The notes beneath the pieces are model-generated. The model worked only from the letters and a program-made list of their open reading frames with translations, did no database searches and was not told where the DNA came from. Of a stretch of DNA of 64,000 bases, positions 54,016 to 63,503 are shown piece by piece. The DNA is from a bacterium (lineage in GTDB: Bacteria > Hinthialibacterota > Hinthialibacteria > Hinthialibacterales > Hinthialibacteraceae): contig WGLV01000033.1 in assembly GCA_016125385.1 (NCBI GenBank), positions 26,001 through 90,000 of the forward strand, in the 5' to 3' direction. The translations under genes and the position numbers were made by a program. How positions within the stretch are numbered: position 1 is the stretch's first letter; the number at the start of each line of letters is the position of its first letter.

Positions 54016-55500
54016 TCAACCCTTGGTCACGATCTCGATCAGCTGCATCATCGTGGGCTGGAAGATCTGCAAAATCAGATGCGGGAAGACGCCCAGCAGA
54101 ATCACGATAAACGCCAGTGGATAGAGCATGACCTGTTCACGGATGCTGCAATCGGGCAGCTCGGCGTATTTTTCATTCAGCGGGCCCAGGAAGACGCGCT
54201 GGTAGGTCCAGAGAATATAGGCGGCGGTAATCACGATGCCCGACAGGCCAATAATGGTGATGACCATGAAGACCGGAAACGCGCCCAGAAAGACCAACGC
54301 CTCGCTGATAAAGCCCGACAGGCCGGGCAGGCCCAGCGACGCGAAAAACGCCAGGCAGGTGAAGCCCGAATAAATCGGCAGGTTTTTGGCCAGACCGCCG
54401 AAACCGTCGATGTTGCGATGATGAGCGCGGTCATAGATCACGCCGACCAGAAGGAAGAGCATGGCGGTGATGGTGCCGTGGTTGAACATCTGCAACACCG
54501 CGCCGTTCATGCCTTCGGGGGTCAACGCCGCCATGCCCAGCATGACGTAACCCATGTGGCTGATGCTGGAATAGGCGACCAGTTTTTTCAGATCGGTCTG
54601 CGCCATGGCGCACAGCGCGCCGTAGACGATGTTAATCAGCGCGATGATGGCGATGAACAGCGCGAACTGCTGCGCCATCTCAGGGAACAGCGGATACGCG
54701 ATGCGAAGAATGCCGTAGGTACCCATCTTCAACAGGATGCCCGCCAGAATGACGCTGATGGCGGTGGGCGCCTCGACGTGCGCGTCGGGCAACCAGGTGT
54801 GGAACGGGAACGCGGGAATCTTGATGGCGAAGGCGACGTACATACCGAGGAAGAGCCACCACTGCACGCGAGCCGCCGAGCCCAGCGGCGATGAGGCGAT
54901 CTGCTCGCGCAGGGCGACCAGGTCGAACGACCCGCCGGTGTTGAGATAAATCACGATCATCGCAATCAGCAGAAACACGCTGCCGAACAGGGTGTACAGG
55001 AAAAACTTGATGGCGGCGTATTCACGGCGCGGTCCGCCCCAGATGCCGATCAGGAAATACATCGGCAGCAGCATGAGTTCCCAGAACACGTAAAACAGGA
55101 AGAAATCGAGCGCGCTGAACACGCCCAGCATCCCGGTCTCAAGCAACAGGAACAGAGCGAAATAACCTTTCACGCGATCGTTGATGCCCCATGATGCGAG
55201 GATGCAGATCGGGCAGAGCAACACCGTCAGAAAGAGCATCGGCACGCTGAGGCCGTCGGCGCCGATGTAATACTCAATGTTGAAGTACGAGATCCAGGAG
55301 ACGCGCTCGACGAACTGCAGACCGGCGGCCGGATCGTACAGGCGCAGCATTTGCACCCCCAGCGCCAGCGACGGCAGCGTGAAAACGAAGGCGAGTTGTT
55401 TGATGAACGTTTTCGCCCGCGACGGCGTGATCAACACCAGCACCGCGCCGATCAGCGGGAAAAATGTCATCCATGTCAGTAGATGCGTTTGGCTTTCCAT
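54016..55500 (-). CDS. nuoM: NADH-quinone oxidoreductase subunit M
   Basis: 494 residues, 14 helices. AIKIPAFPFHTWLPDAHVEA and TDLKKLVAYSSISHMGYVML are NuoM motifs, with the conserved Glu of FFLFYVFWELMLLPMYFL. 16 bases before nuoN; a 99-base gap with two hairpins separates it from nuoL. Confidence 0.95.
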   Translation of the reverse strand: MESQTHLLTWMTFFPLIGAVLVLITPSRAKTFIKQLAFVFTLPSLALGVQMLRLYDPAAGLQFVERVSWISYFNIEYYIGADGLSVPMLFLTVLLCPICILASWGINDRVKGYFALFLLLETGMLGVFSALDFFLFYVFWELMLLPMYFLIGIWGGPRREYAAIKFFLYTLFGSVFLLIAMIVIYLNTGGSFDLVALREQIASSPLGSAARVQWWLFLGMYVAFAIKIPAFPFHTWLPDAHVEAPTAISVILAGILLKMGTYGILRIAYPLFPEMAQQFALFIAIIALINIVYGALCAMAQTDLKKLVAYSSISHMGYVMLGMAALTPEGMNGAVLQMFNHGTITAMLFLLVGVIYDRAHHRNIDGFGGLAKNLPIYSGFTCLAFFASLGLPGLSGFISEALVFLGAFPVFMVITIIGLSGIVITAAYILWTYQRVFLGPLNEKYAELPDCSIREQVMLYPLAFIVILLGVFPHLILQIFQPTMMQLIEIVTKG

Positions 55501-55530
55501 CTCGTCGATGCTCCCTGAGAAATCCGGTTT

Positions 55531-55591
55531 TCCCCCGCGCCGGGGGAGAGCGTTTTCAATATCGTTACAGGCTTTCCGCCAGGCGGAAAGC
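55531..55591 (-). repeat. two hairpins between nuoL and nuoM
   Basis: TCCCCCG/CGGGGGA (55531-55547) and GCTTTCCGCC/GGCGGAAAGC (55571-55591) are perfect inverted repeats in the 99-base gap. No T-run follows, so they may protect or process the mRNA, or be REP-like elements. Confidence 0.45.
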
Positions 55592-55599
55592 GGGTCCGG

Positions 55600-57624
55600 C
55601 TACAACCAGAACTGAATGTATTGATGAACGACCAGAATTACCGCCGCCGCGATCGCCGCCTTGAGAATGTAACTCTGAATCACGCCGTTCTGCAGCATGA
55701 CGCTGACCGATCCGGCCGCCTGAACGATCAGTGCGCCCAGGTTCAACACGCCATCGACCACGTAATGGTCGAAACCGCCGCTGAACGTGGCCCCGCCGCG
55801 CATAAGAGGCGCGGTGAGATTCACGATGCCGTCGATTACGATGCGGTCGAACGCGGCCAGAACCTTGCGAATCCAGAGCACGAAGGCAATGACGATTTTC
55901 TGATAAAACTCGTCCACGTAATACTTGTTGAATGATAGCTGATAGATGGGCCGGATCGCCGCCGCGGTCTTCTCGGCTGAAATCCACTTCACGCCGTACA
56001 CGACCCATGACAGAAAGATGCCCAACGCGGCGACGAAAATCGACAGCCCCATCGCGCCGTAATGAATCCACGCCTCGCCGTGCGCGCCGCCGTGTTCGCC
56101 GCCATGCTCGGCGGCGGCGTGCGCCGCTTCCTGCAGGGCGGGGGGAACGACCAGATGGTTAAACCACAAGCCGCCGTATAACCCGAAGCCACCGGCGATC
56201 GACAACACTGCGAGTATCAAAAGCGGAACCGTCATCGACGCGGGCGATTCATGAGCGTGATCGTAAGAATGCTGATTGCGCGATTCGCCGTAAAACGTCA
56301 TGAAGATCAGCCGGAACATATAAAATGCGGTCATTCCCGCCGCGACGAACAGGCCGATGAAGATCGTCATGTGAGCCCCGTGCTCCGAGCCGAAGGCCAG
56401 CGCACCCGCCATGATGGCGTCTTTGGAGCCGAAGCCTGAAAAGAAGGGCACGCCCGCGATGGCCAGCGTCCCGATCAGCATGGTCGCGAAAGTGATGGGC
56501 ATCTTCTTACGCAAGCCGCCCATCTCGCGCATGTCCTGCGTATGCGCGGCGTGAATCACGCTGCCGCTGCAGAGAAAGAGCAGCGCTTTGAAAAACGCGT
56601 GAGTCATCAGGTGATAGAGCCCGGCGGTATACGCGCCCACGCCCAGCGCGGTCACCATGTATCCCAGCTGGCTGATGGTTGAATACGCCAGGACGCGCTT
56701 GATGTCGTTTTGTGTGATGGCGATGGTCGCCGCGAAAAAGGCGGTGATCAGGCCGATATACGCGATCACCAGCATCGCCTCGGCCGATTGTGAAAACATG
56801 GGGAACATACGGCCCACCATGTAGACGCCCGCCGCGACCATGGTGGCGGCGTGGATCAGAGCACTGACCGGTGTGGGGCCTTCCATTGCGTCGGGAAGCC
56901 ACACATGCAGAGGAAACTGCGCCGATTTGCCCACCGCGCCGCCGAACAGGCAGACGATGGCGATGGTCAACACCGTGCCGCTGATTTCACCGTGCGCGAC
57001 CGCGTTGAACACGTCATGATAGGCCAGCTGCCCTGTGTAGAGCACGAGCAGCAGGATGCCGAGAAACATGAACACGTCGCCCACGCGGGTGGTGAGAAAC
57101 GCCTTGATACAGGCGTTGGCGGCGGAATGTTTGGTGTAATAAAAACCGATCAGCAGGTATGAACTCACGCCCACCAGTTCCCAGGCGATGTACAGGGTGA
57201 ACAGGTTGTCGCACAGCACCAGCAGAAACATCGAAAAACTGAACAACCCTAGATAGGCGAAAAAACGGTGATAGTTTTCTTCACCGTGCATGTAGCCGAC
57301 GGAATAGATATGAACCAGCGTGCTGACCACGCCCACCACAACCAGCATGAAGGCGGTGACGTTATCAATGTAAAAACCCCAGCGGAATTCGATCGACCCG
57401 CCTGAAAACCACGGATACGAGACGGCGAAAACATAATCGGGGCTGTATTCCAGCACGATCACGCGAAAGAAAACCAGCAGACAGAACACCAGCGAAAGGC
57501 TGATGGCGCCGATGGAGATGAAATCGCCATAGCGGGGCAGCCGGGCGCCGACGGCCATCTGGACCGCGAACGCCGCCAGCGGGAGCGCGAGAATCAACCA
57601 GGAGAGAATTTCAAGCAGGTGCAT
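55600..57624 (-). CDS. nuoL: NADH-quinone oxidoreductase subunit L
   Basis: 674 residues. GKSAQFPLHVWLPDAMEGPT and NDIKRVLAYSTISQLGYMVT are the key loops. Late HEAAHAAAEHGGEHGG-like His-rich loop (near residues 500-520) and the amphipathic lateral helix and C-terminal helices are present. Distal proton-pumping subunit. Confidence 0.95.
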   Translation of the reverse strand: MHLLEILSWLILALPLAAFAVQMAVGARLPRYGDFISIGAISLSLVFCLLVFFRVIVLEYSPDYVFAVSYPWFSGGSIEFRWGFYIDNVTAFMLVVVGVVSTLVHIYSVGYMHGEENYHRFFAYLGLFSFSMFLLVLCDNLFTLYIAWELVGVSSYLLIGFYYTKHSAANACIKAFLTTRVGDVFMFLGILLLVLYTGQLAYHDVFNAVAHGEISGTVLTIAIVCLFGGAVGKSAQFPLHVWLPDAMEGPTPVSALIHAATMVAAGVYMVGRMFPMFSQSAEAMLVIAYIGLITAFFAATIAITQNDIKRVLAYSTISQLGYMVTALGVGAYTAGLYHLMTHAFFKALLFLCSGSVIHAAHTQDMREMGGLRKKMPITFATMLIGTLAIAGVPFFSGFGSKDAIMAGALAFGSEHGAHMTIFIGLFVAAGMTAFYMFRLIFMTFYGESRNQHSYDHAHESPASMTVPLLILAVLSIAGGFGLYGGLWFNHLVVPPALQEAAHAAAEHGGEHGGAHGEAWIHYGAMGLSIFVAALGIFLSWVVYGVKWISAEKTAAAIRPIYQLSFNKYYVDEFYQKIVIAFVLWIRKVLAAFDRIVIDGIVNLTAPLMRGGATFSGGFDHYVVDGVLNLGALIVQAAGSVSVMLQNGVIQSYILKAAIAAAVILVVHQYIQFWL

Positions 57625-57634
57625 CGTGCGTTCC

Positions 57635-57946
57635 TCAGTGTTTCATGTTGCTGATCTCGTCCATGTGAATGGTCGAGAACTGTTGGTAAACGGCGAGTAC
57701 GATCGCCAGCGCGACCACCGCCTCGGCGGCGGCGAGAATAATCACGAAAATGGCGAAGACGTTTCCGCTCAACGCCGAGTCAGGCATATAGCGATTGAAA
57801 GCCACGAAGTTCAGATTGGCGGAGTTCAGAATCAACTCCACGCCCATCAGGATGCGCACGCCGTTGCGGTGCGTCACCACGATGAAGAGTCCCAGAAGAA
57901 ACAGGACGAGAGAAACGACGAGGTAATGCTCGATGCCGATGGTCAT
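57635..57946 (-). CDS. nuoK: NADH-quinone oxidoreductase subunit K
   Basis: 103 residues, three helices; NGVRILMGVELILNSANLNF with the conserved Glu. Ten bases before nuoL. Confidence 0.94.
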   Translation of the reverse strand: MTIGIEHYLVVSLVLFLLGLFIVVTHRNGVRILMGVELILNSANLNFVAFNRYMPDSALSGNVFAIFVIILAAAEAVVALAIVLAVYQQFSTIHMDEISNMKH

Positions 57947-58034
57947 TGCGTTGCGCTCCTGACAAACAAGCCGAGTCTCTCCCGCGCCGCGCGCACGCGG
58001 CGGTCTTGAGGTCTCCGCTGAACGATCCGGTTTG

Positions 58035-58595
58035 TTACGCGGACGTTTCGGGCGACTCGCCCTCGTCCGTCTTGGTTTCTCCCCGCGCGATCACTACCGC
58101 GCCGATCAGCGCCATCAATAATAACAAAGAGGCGATCTCAAACGGCAGCAGGTAATCGGTCATAAGTAACGTCGCGATCGAGGAGATCGTTGATTTCGCT
58201 TCAGGCAATTCGGCGGCGCTTTTCACCGCCCAGGGCGCTTTCAAGAGCGCGGGAACCATACCCGCTCCCAATAGGGCGATCAAAGCCAGCCCCCAGTAGA
58301 AGTTCACGGTGCGTTTTTCCGTCTCCTGAGTCTGATGGCCGGTGAACATCACACCGAAGAGCAACAGAACGAGAATGCCGCCGACATAGATCACCACCTG
58401 AGACAGCCCAACGAAATCGGCGCCGAGATAGAGGTAAAGACACGCCAGTCCGAAGAACGTGAACAGCAGCGAGAAAGCGGCGTGAACGATGTCGCGAGCG
58501 AACGCGGTAAACGCGGCCGAGCCGAGAATGACGCCCGCGAACGCATAGAAGAGAAGACTAGGCAGCAGCGCGTCCACTCTCGGAATCTCCTTCAT
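58035..58595 (-). CDS. nuoJ: NADH-quinone oxidoreductase subunit J
   Basis: 186 residues, five helices; YLGADFVGLSQVVIYVGGIL is the pi-bulge region of helix 3. The ATG at 58595 overlaps nuoI by 38 bases. A GTG at 58577, nine bases after AAGGAG, is a good alternative. Confidence 0.92.
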   Translation of the reverse strand: MKEIPRVDALLPSLLFYAFAGVILGSAAFTAFARDIVHAAFSLLFTFFGLACLYLYLGADFVGLSQVVIYVGGILVLLLFGVMFTGHQTQETEKRTVNFYWGLALIALLGAGMVPALLKAPWAVKSAAELPEAKSTISSIATLLMTDYLLPFEIASLLLLMALIGAVVIARGETKTDEGESPETSA

Positions 58596-59058
58596 TTTCT
58601 TTTTTTGGATACGGATTCGTTCCGGGCTTGGGATTCACGTCCGTGAACGGCGGAATGGGATCCGCCACGAAATCGCGAATCATCTTGTTCCGGTCCGTGA
58701 ATACGGTTTCGTAGTCATGAGACATCAGCAGACTGGTATCGGGGCAAACTTCAACGCACAGCTCACACCAGCAGCATTTCTGATAATTGAGAACCCACTT
58801 CGTCACATGACGTTCTTTGCCCTTGCCTTCGGCTTCAATCTCAATGCAGTTCACCGGGCAGACGCGGGAGCATTTGGTGCATCCGTTACAGATCGAAACG
58901 TCATTGACCAGCATGCCGCGAAAGCGGTAAGGCATCTCACGCTTCGTATAAGGATACTGAACCGTGATGGGTTTTCCCGTGAGATATTCGCGGCCGGTCA
59001 CCCACATGCCTTTCAGCGTGGTGGTAAAACCCGACCAGACTTCGCTCAGAATGTTCAT
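58558..59058 (-). CDS. nuoI: NADH-quinone oxidoreductase subunit I (two [4Fe-4S])
   Basis: 166 residues. Two ferredoxin motifs, CNGCTKCSRVCPVNC and CCWCELCVEVCPDTS, bind clusters N6a and N6b that lead electrons to NuoB. In complexes without the N-module these clusters may take electrons from ferredoxin. Confidence 0.95.
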   Translation of the reverse strand: MNILSEVWSGFTTTLKGMWVTGREYLTGKPITVQYPYTKREMPYRFRGMLVNDVSICNGCTKCSRVCPVNCIEIEAEGKGKERHVTKWVLNYQKCCWCELCVEVCPDTSLLMSHDYETVFTDRNKMIRDFVADPIPPFTDVNPKPGTNPYPKKENEGDSESGRAAA

Positions 59059-59075
59059 AGTACTTTCGCTCCTGA

Positions 59076-60119
59076 TTACGTTCGGAAGTAATAAATCCAG
59101 AAGCCGACGCCCAGGATGTTAATAAGCCCCAGAGGGATCAGAAATTTCCAGCACAGGCCCATCAGCTGGTCGATGCGAAAACGCGGCAGCGTCCAGCGCA
59201 GCCAGATCGCCACGAACATCATCACCAGCACCTTCGCCAGATAGAGGAACGATGATTCAAGCCCGAAGGGGCCGTTCCATCCGCCCAGAAATACCAGCGA
59301 AGCGATGGCGCTGACCAGAAACAACTCGGCGTATTCCGCCAGAAAGAAGAAGGCGAATCGCATTCCACTATACTCGACGTGAAACCCGGCGACCAGTTCC
59401 GATTCCGACTCAGGCAGGTCGAAAGGGACGCGGTTCGTCTCAGCCAGACCCGAGATGAAATAGCAGAAGAACGAGAGAAAACAGAACGGATTCCAGATCG
59501 CCCAGTTGGCCATGTTACCCATACCGCCCGCCTGGCTGTTGGCCAGCGCGGTCAGATTGAGCGATCCCGCCAGCAGAATCGCGGGCAACAGGTGAAGCGC
59601 GGTGGGGATTTCATAACTGAGAAACTGAGCGGCGGTTCGCATCGCGCCGTACAACGACCACTTATTATGCGACCCCCAACCCGCCATGATGATGCCCAGC
59701 GCCACCAGCGACGACGTCGCCAGCAGGTACACCACGCCGATGTTCAGATCGACCGGCGCCCAGCCCTTGCACAGCGGCAACACCGCCCAGCCGATAAACG
59801 CGCCGCCAAACACCAGCAACGGCGCGGTGATAAACAGCCACTTATCGGCCATCGCGGGAACGAGGTCTTCTTTCAACATCAGCTTGATCGCATCCGCGGT
59901 GGTTTGCAGGATGCCATGCCAGCCGACGTGCATCGGCCCGACGCGCGCCTGCATATCGGCGGAGACCTTGCGCTCGGCGTACACCGCGAGCAGCGCGACC
60001 AGCGATACCACGCCCATCGTCACGCCCGCCGCGACCAGCGCGGTAATCGTCCATGCCAGCGGTCCGCTCAGCTGCATCGAGGCCGGCAACGATTGCATTG
60101 CATTCATCAGAAAGTCCAT
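59076..60119 (-). CDS. nuoH: NADH-quinone oxidoreductase subunit H
   Basis: 347 residues, eight helices. AERKVSADMQARVGPMHVG and ETNRVPFDLPESESELVAGF are NuoH signatures at the quinone chamber. Its ATG shares one base with the nuoD stop. Confidence 0.95.
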   Translation of the reverse strand: MDFLMNAMQSLPASMQLSGPLAWTITALVAAGVTMGVVSLVALLAVYAERKVSADMQARVGPMHVGWHGILQTTADAIKLMLKEDLVPAMADKWLFITAPLLVFGGAFIGWAVLPLCKGWAPVDLNIGVVYLLATSSLVALGIIMAGWGSHNKWSLYGAMRTAAQFLSYEIPTALHLLPAILLAGSLNLTALANSQAGGMGNMANWAIWNPFCFLSFFCYFISGLAETNRVPFDLPESESELVAGFHVEYSGMRFAFFFLAEYAELFLVSAIASLVFLGGWNGPFGLESSFLYLAKVLVMMFVAIWLRWTLPRFRIDQLMGLCWKFLIPLGLINILGVGFWIYYFRT

Positions 60120-61255
60120 CAGCGGTCCACCTCACCCATGACGATGTCGAAGCTGCCCAAGGTGGACACCAGGTCAGCGATTAACATATCTTTGGAGATC
60201 GTTTCAAGAATGCTCAGGTTACAGAACGACGGCCCGCGCACTTTCATACGGTACGGGGTCTTGCCGCCGTCGCTGATGAGATAAAACGCCACTTCGCCGC
60301 GCGGGCATTCCTGCCGGCAATACACTTCAGCGGCGGGCGGGCGCAATATCGCGGGCACCTTCGCGCGAAACTCGCCTTCCGGCAAGCCGTCGATAACCTG
60401 TTCGAGAATTTTCATGCTCTCGTACATTTCCTGTACGCGAACCCAGTAGCGATCCCAGTTATCGCCCGTCTTGCCCTTCAGACCCTGGCCGACAGGAACG
60501 TCGAAATTGAGTTTGGGGTAGATCGAATACGGTTCGTCGCGGCGCATGTCCCAATCGACGCCCGAGGCGCGCAACATGGGGCCGGTCATGCCGTAGGCGA
60601 TGGCCTGCTCGCCGGGAATCACGCCGATGTTGGCGGCGCGGCGGATAAAAATGTGGTTGAATGAAAGCAGCTCGTTCAACGAGTCGAGTTTGGCGCGGAA
60701 CTGCTTCAAAAACGCCTTGCCCATCTCGATCGATCGCGGGGTAATGTCATTCGCGACGCCGCCGATTCGCATGTAACCGAAGCACAGACGCCCTCCGGAC
60801 AATTCCTCCAGAATGTCGAGAACGCTTTCACGCTCGCGAAAGGCGTGCAACAGCGGCGTCCAGGCGCCGAGGTCGAGTCCATACGTCGCCAGCGCAACCA
60901 GGTGGCTCGCGATTCGGTTGAACTCGGCCACATAAACGCGGATATATTCGGCGCGTTCTGGAACCTCGATCGCCGCCAGTTTTTCAACCGCCGACGCCCA
61001 GGCCCAGTTGGTGTTCATCGCCGCCAGGTAATCCATACGGTCGGTATAAGGAACGTAGGCGTCATACGGAACCGATTCACCGATTTTTTCCTTGCAGCGA
61101 TGCAGGAAACCAATGCGGGGAATGGCGCGATTGACGATTTCGCCGTCCGTGTGCAGTTCAACCTGCAGCACGCCGTGGGTGCTGGGGTGTTGCGGCCCCA
61201 TGTAGATGACCATGGGCTCGCCTTGCAGCGGTTTGGGTTGAGCGGGAATGACCAT
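60119..61255 (-). CDS. nuoD: NADH-quinone oxidoreductase subunit D
   Basis: 378 residues. QHPSTHGVLQVELHTDGE holds the quinone-site His, and RGEVAFYLISDGGKTPYRMK is the late signature. Separate from nuoC, not fused. Confidence 0.95.
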   Translation of the reverse strand: MVIPAQPKPLQGEPMVIYMGPQHPSTHGVLQVELHTDGEIVNRAIPRIGFLHRCKEKIGESVPYDAYVPYTDRMDYLAAMNTNWAWASAVEKLAAIEVPERAEYIRVYVAEFNRIASHLVALATYGLDLGAWTPLLHAFRERESVLDILEELSGGRLCFGYMRIGGVANDITPRSIEMGKAFLKQFRAKLDSLNELLSFNHIFIRRAANIGVIPGEQAIAYGMTGPMLRASGVDWDMRRDEPYSIYPKLNFDVPVGQGLKGKTGDNWDRYWVRVQEMYESMKILEQVIDGLPEGEFRAKVPAILRPPAAEVYCRQECPRGEVAFYLISDGGKTPYRMKVRGPSFCNLSILETISKDMLIADLVSTLGSFDIVMGEVDR

Positions 61256-61307
61256 GTTCTATGCCCTGTTGCTTCGTCTTGTCGTTTCTTCGCCGCGCCG
61301 ATCGAAC

Positions 61308-61802
61308 TTACAGACCCAGCTCTCTCAGATGTTCATGGGTGGGCGTCTCGTAATCCTTGCGCAGAGGATGTCCCTCCCATTCTTCCGGGAGCAGAATGCG
61401 CGTCAGATCGGGATGTCCCTCATAGCGGATGCCCACCAAGTCATACGACTCGCGTTCATGCCAGTCGGCCGCGGGCCAGACGGAAGTCACCGAAGGAACT
61501 TTGGGATCGTCTTTGGATGTCCGGACTTTCAAAGTCGCCATGTGGCGATGTTTGAACGAAAAGAGGTGGTAAACGCTTTCAAAATACTCGGGCCAGTCGA
61601 CGCCGCTGATGCAGTGAAGCATGTCGAAAGCTAGCGCTTCGTCATCTTTTAAAAAGCGGGCGACTTCGGCGAGAGATTCCGTTTTGAGAAGAATATAAGG
61701 ATCGCGGAAGCCCTTGGCTTCATCGCCGGTGACCACGTGTTCCAATACCACCTCTTCACCGAATTGCTGACGGAGGCGGTTGAAGATTTCGATGTGTTCC
61801 AT
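61308..61802 (-). CDS. nuoC: NADH-quinone oxidoreductase subunit C
   Basis: 164 residues. [40 protein letters not shown] and PLRKDYE are NuoC signatures. Confidence 0.94.
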   Translation of the reverse strand: MEHIEIFNRLRQQFGEEVVLEHVVTGDEAKGFRDPYILLKTESLAEVARFLKDDEALAFDMLHCISGVDWPEYFESVYHLFSFKHRHMATLKVRTSKDDPKVPSVTSVWPAADWHERESYDLVGIRYEGHPDLTRILLPEEWEGHPLRKDYETPTHEHLRELGL

Positions 61803-61833
61803 GATGCCGTACTCGCTCGATTGGATCGGCCGC

Positions 61834-62340
61834 TCAGGCGGCGTCCACGGTCTTTTTTCTGCGCAATACGCGATCCTGACGGATTTTTTCCTGCAGTTCG
61901 ATCAAACCCGCCATCAGTGTTTCCGGGTGCGGGGGGCAGCCGGGAACGTATACGTCGACCGGAATGTAAAGGTCGACGCCTTTGACGACGTGGTATCCGT
62001 GTTCGTAGTAGGGACCGCCGCCGATGGCGCAACTGCCCATGGCGATGACGTAACGCGGCTCGGGCATCTGATCGTAGAGCAGCTTGATGCGCTTGGCCAT
62101 TTTGTACGTCACCGTTCCGGCGACGATCATGAGATCTGATTGACGGGGAGTCGCGCGAAATACGCCCGCGCCGAACCGGTCGAGATCGAATCGGCAGGCG
62201 GCGGTGTGCATCATCTCAATCGCGCAACAGGCGAGGCCGAAGGTCATCGGCCAGATGGAGGATAAACGCGCCCAATTGAAGAGTGCATCGACGGAAGTCA
62301 CGATGACTCCGTCTTCAAATTTGCCTTCCAGAGCACCCAC
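61834..62340 (-). CDS. nuoB: NADH-quinone oxidoreductase subunit B
   Basis: 168 residues from a GTG at 62340, nine bases after [35 protein letters not shown] and [16 protein letters not shown] carry the four Cys of cluster N2. Confidence 0.96.
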   Translation of the reverse strand: MGALEGKFEDGVIVTSVDALFNWARLSSIWPMTFGLACCAIEMMHTAACRFDLDRFGAGVFRATPRQSDLMIVAGTVTYKMAKRIKLLYDQMPEPRYVIAMGSCAIGGGPYYEHGYHVVKGVDLYIPVDVYVPGCPPHPETLMAGLIELQEKIRQDRVLRRKKTVDAA

Positions 62341-62438
62341 GATGCCTTACTCCTTACGATGCGTGTTCAAGGTTGCCTAAATAGCTATCAATTTCAGTAT
62401 AACACGCCGGCTCGTTACCTAAAGCCGACAAGCGCGTT

Positions 62439-62573
62439 TTACTTGAAAGTTCTGGTTGGAGTTCCTTTACGGTAGAGAAACCAGCCGAATGCGCCAATTG
62501 CGAATAAAACGAAGATGAGATCAACCAGGGATGAAAGTACGTACCCTAAACTCAACCCGGTAATACCGTCCAT
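62439..62573 (-). CDS. 44-residue membrane protein inside the nuo operon
   Basis: An open frame from the ATG at 62573 to a TAA at 62439, with AGGAA about six bases upstream. The product has one clear membrane helix (LVDLIFVLFAIGAFGWFLYR) and a short basic tail. It fills the 278-base gap between nuoA and nuoB. It could be an accessory complex I subunit or an assembly factor; no family is recognised. Chance is possible at this length. Confidence 0.5.
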   Translation of the reverse strand: MDGITGLSLGYVLSSLVDLIFVLFAIGAFGWFLYRKGTPTRTFK

Positions 62574-62618
62574 GCTTTCCTGTTCCTTTATACTCTGCCT
62601 GTGAGGTTGTAACTGGCC

Positions 62619-63041
62619 TCAGCGTTTTACGGCCGCGCCGCGGCTCGTCAACACCCACTCCAGATGGCCTTTCACCCAGCAATAGGCGAGGCCGGCCCCA
62701 AGGATCGCGATAAAGATGACCATTTCCCACAGCGCCTGAACCCCTATGGTTTCAAGCAACTGACGATACTGCACCGCCCAGGGAATCAAAAATAACACTT
62801 CAACATCAAACACAAGAAACAAAAGCGCGACGACATAGAAACGGATATTAAACCGGATCCACGGGCTGCCCACCGGGCGCTCGCCGCACTCATAATTGAT
62901 CTGTTTGTCGGGGTAGGGGTTTCGGGGACTGAGAAGTTTCGGGATAAAGACGCCCGCCGCCACGACAAAGATTGCGAACAGAATAAAAACCAACGCTCCA
63001 GCGAAATGGGCCGCCATCGGCAATTGAGATACGCTTTCCAC
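62619..63041 (-). CDS. nuoA: NADH-quinone oxidoreductase subunit A
   Basis: 140 residues from a GTG at 63041, eight bases after GAGG; the longer frame to 63161 is not favoured. Three helices; NYECGERPVGSPWIRFNIRF and DVEVLFLIPWA are NuoA signatures. Confidence 0.93.
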   Translation of the reverse strand: MESVSQLPMAAHFAGALVFILFAIFVVAAGVFIPKLLSPRNPYPDKQINYECGERPVGSPWIRFNIRFYVVALLFLVFDVEVLFLIPWAVQYRQLLETIGVQALWEMVIFIAILGAGLAYCWVKGHLEWVLTSRGAAVKR

Positions 63042-63503
63042 TGTAACTATCCTCTGATGTCGTACTGCGTCTCGTGATTGCAGGCGAACCCGGTTCGCCA
63101 TTTGTCGTACCGGAGATAAGTTGTAGCAGGGAAGCAGGCCGGATTCAAGAGTGCATTTCACCGCAACTTGACCAAACGGCCAAACAATGACGCAACTAAA
63201 ACGAATTCAGCCATTTGAAAAAAACAAAATTTAACACCCCAATTCAAAAAATCTCTCCGTCCCCATCACGCCGAATCCCCCGATTTGAAGAAAAAGAGAG
63301 TGCGTTGATTTCAAAAAAATCAACCCCTGCGTTCAAGCAAGATCGATTTCATTCTTTACGGCTCCCCTCCGTCTAACAATCCAGCCGTCTTCTATGCAAG
63401 TTACCATTCAATAACTTAAATCGCTTTCACAACAACTTACATACAGAGCCTCGTGAACGGAAACTCAAATCGCATAATAAGCCCATAAAACAGGCCTTCT
63501 ACG
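63042..63503. other. intergenic region upstream of the nuo operon
   Basis: AT-rich with no supported gene. It carries a weak promoter candidate for nuoA at 63120-63148. I see no RNA gene in it. Confidence 0.5.
63120..63148 (-). promoter_or_regulatory. weak candidate promoter of the nuo operon
   Basis: On the minus strand TTGAAT (63148-63143) and TACAAC (63125-63120) are separated by 17 bases, about 80 bases upstream of nuoA. Confidence 0.35.

Noticed and set aside
59379..60284. 301-codon antisense frame over nuoH and nuoD
   Set aside because: Arg/His-rich shadow of two clear complex I genes.
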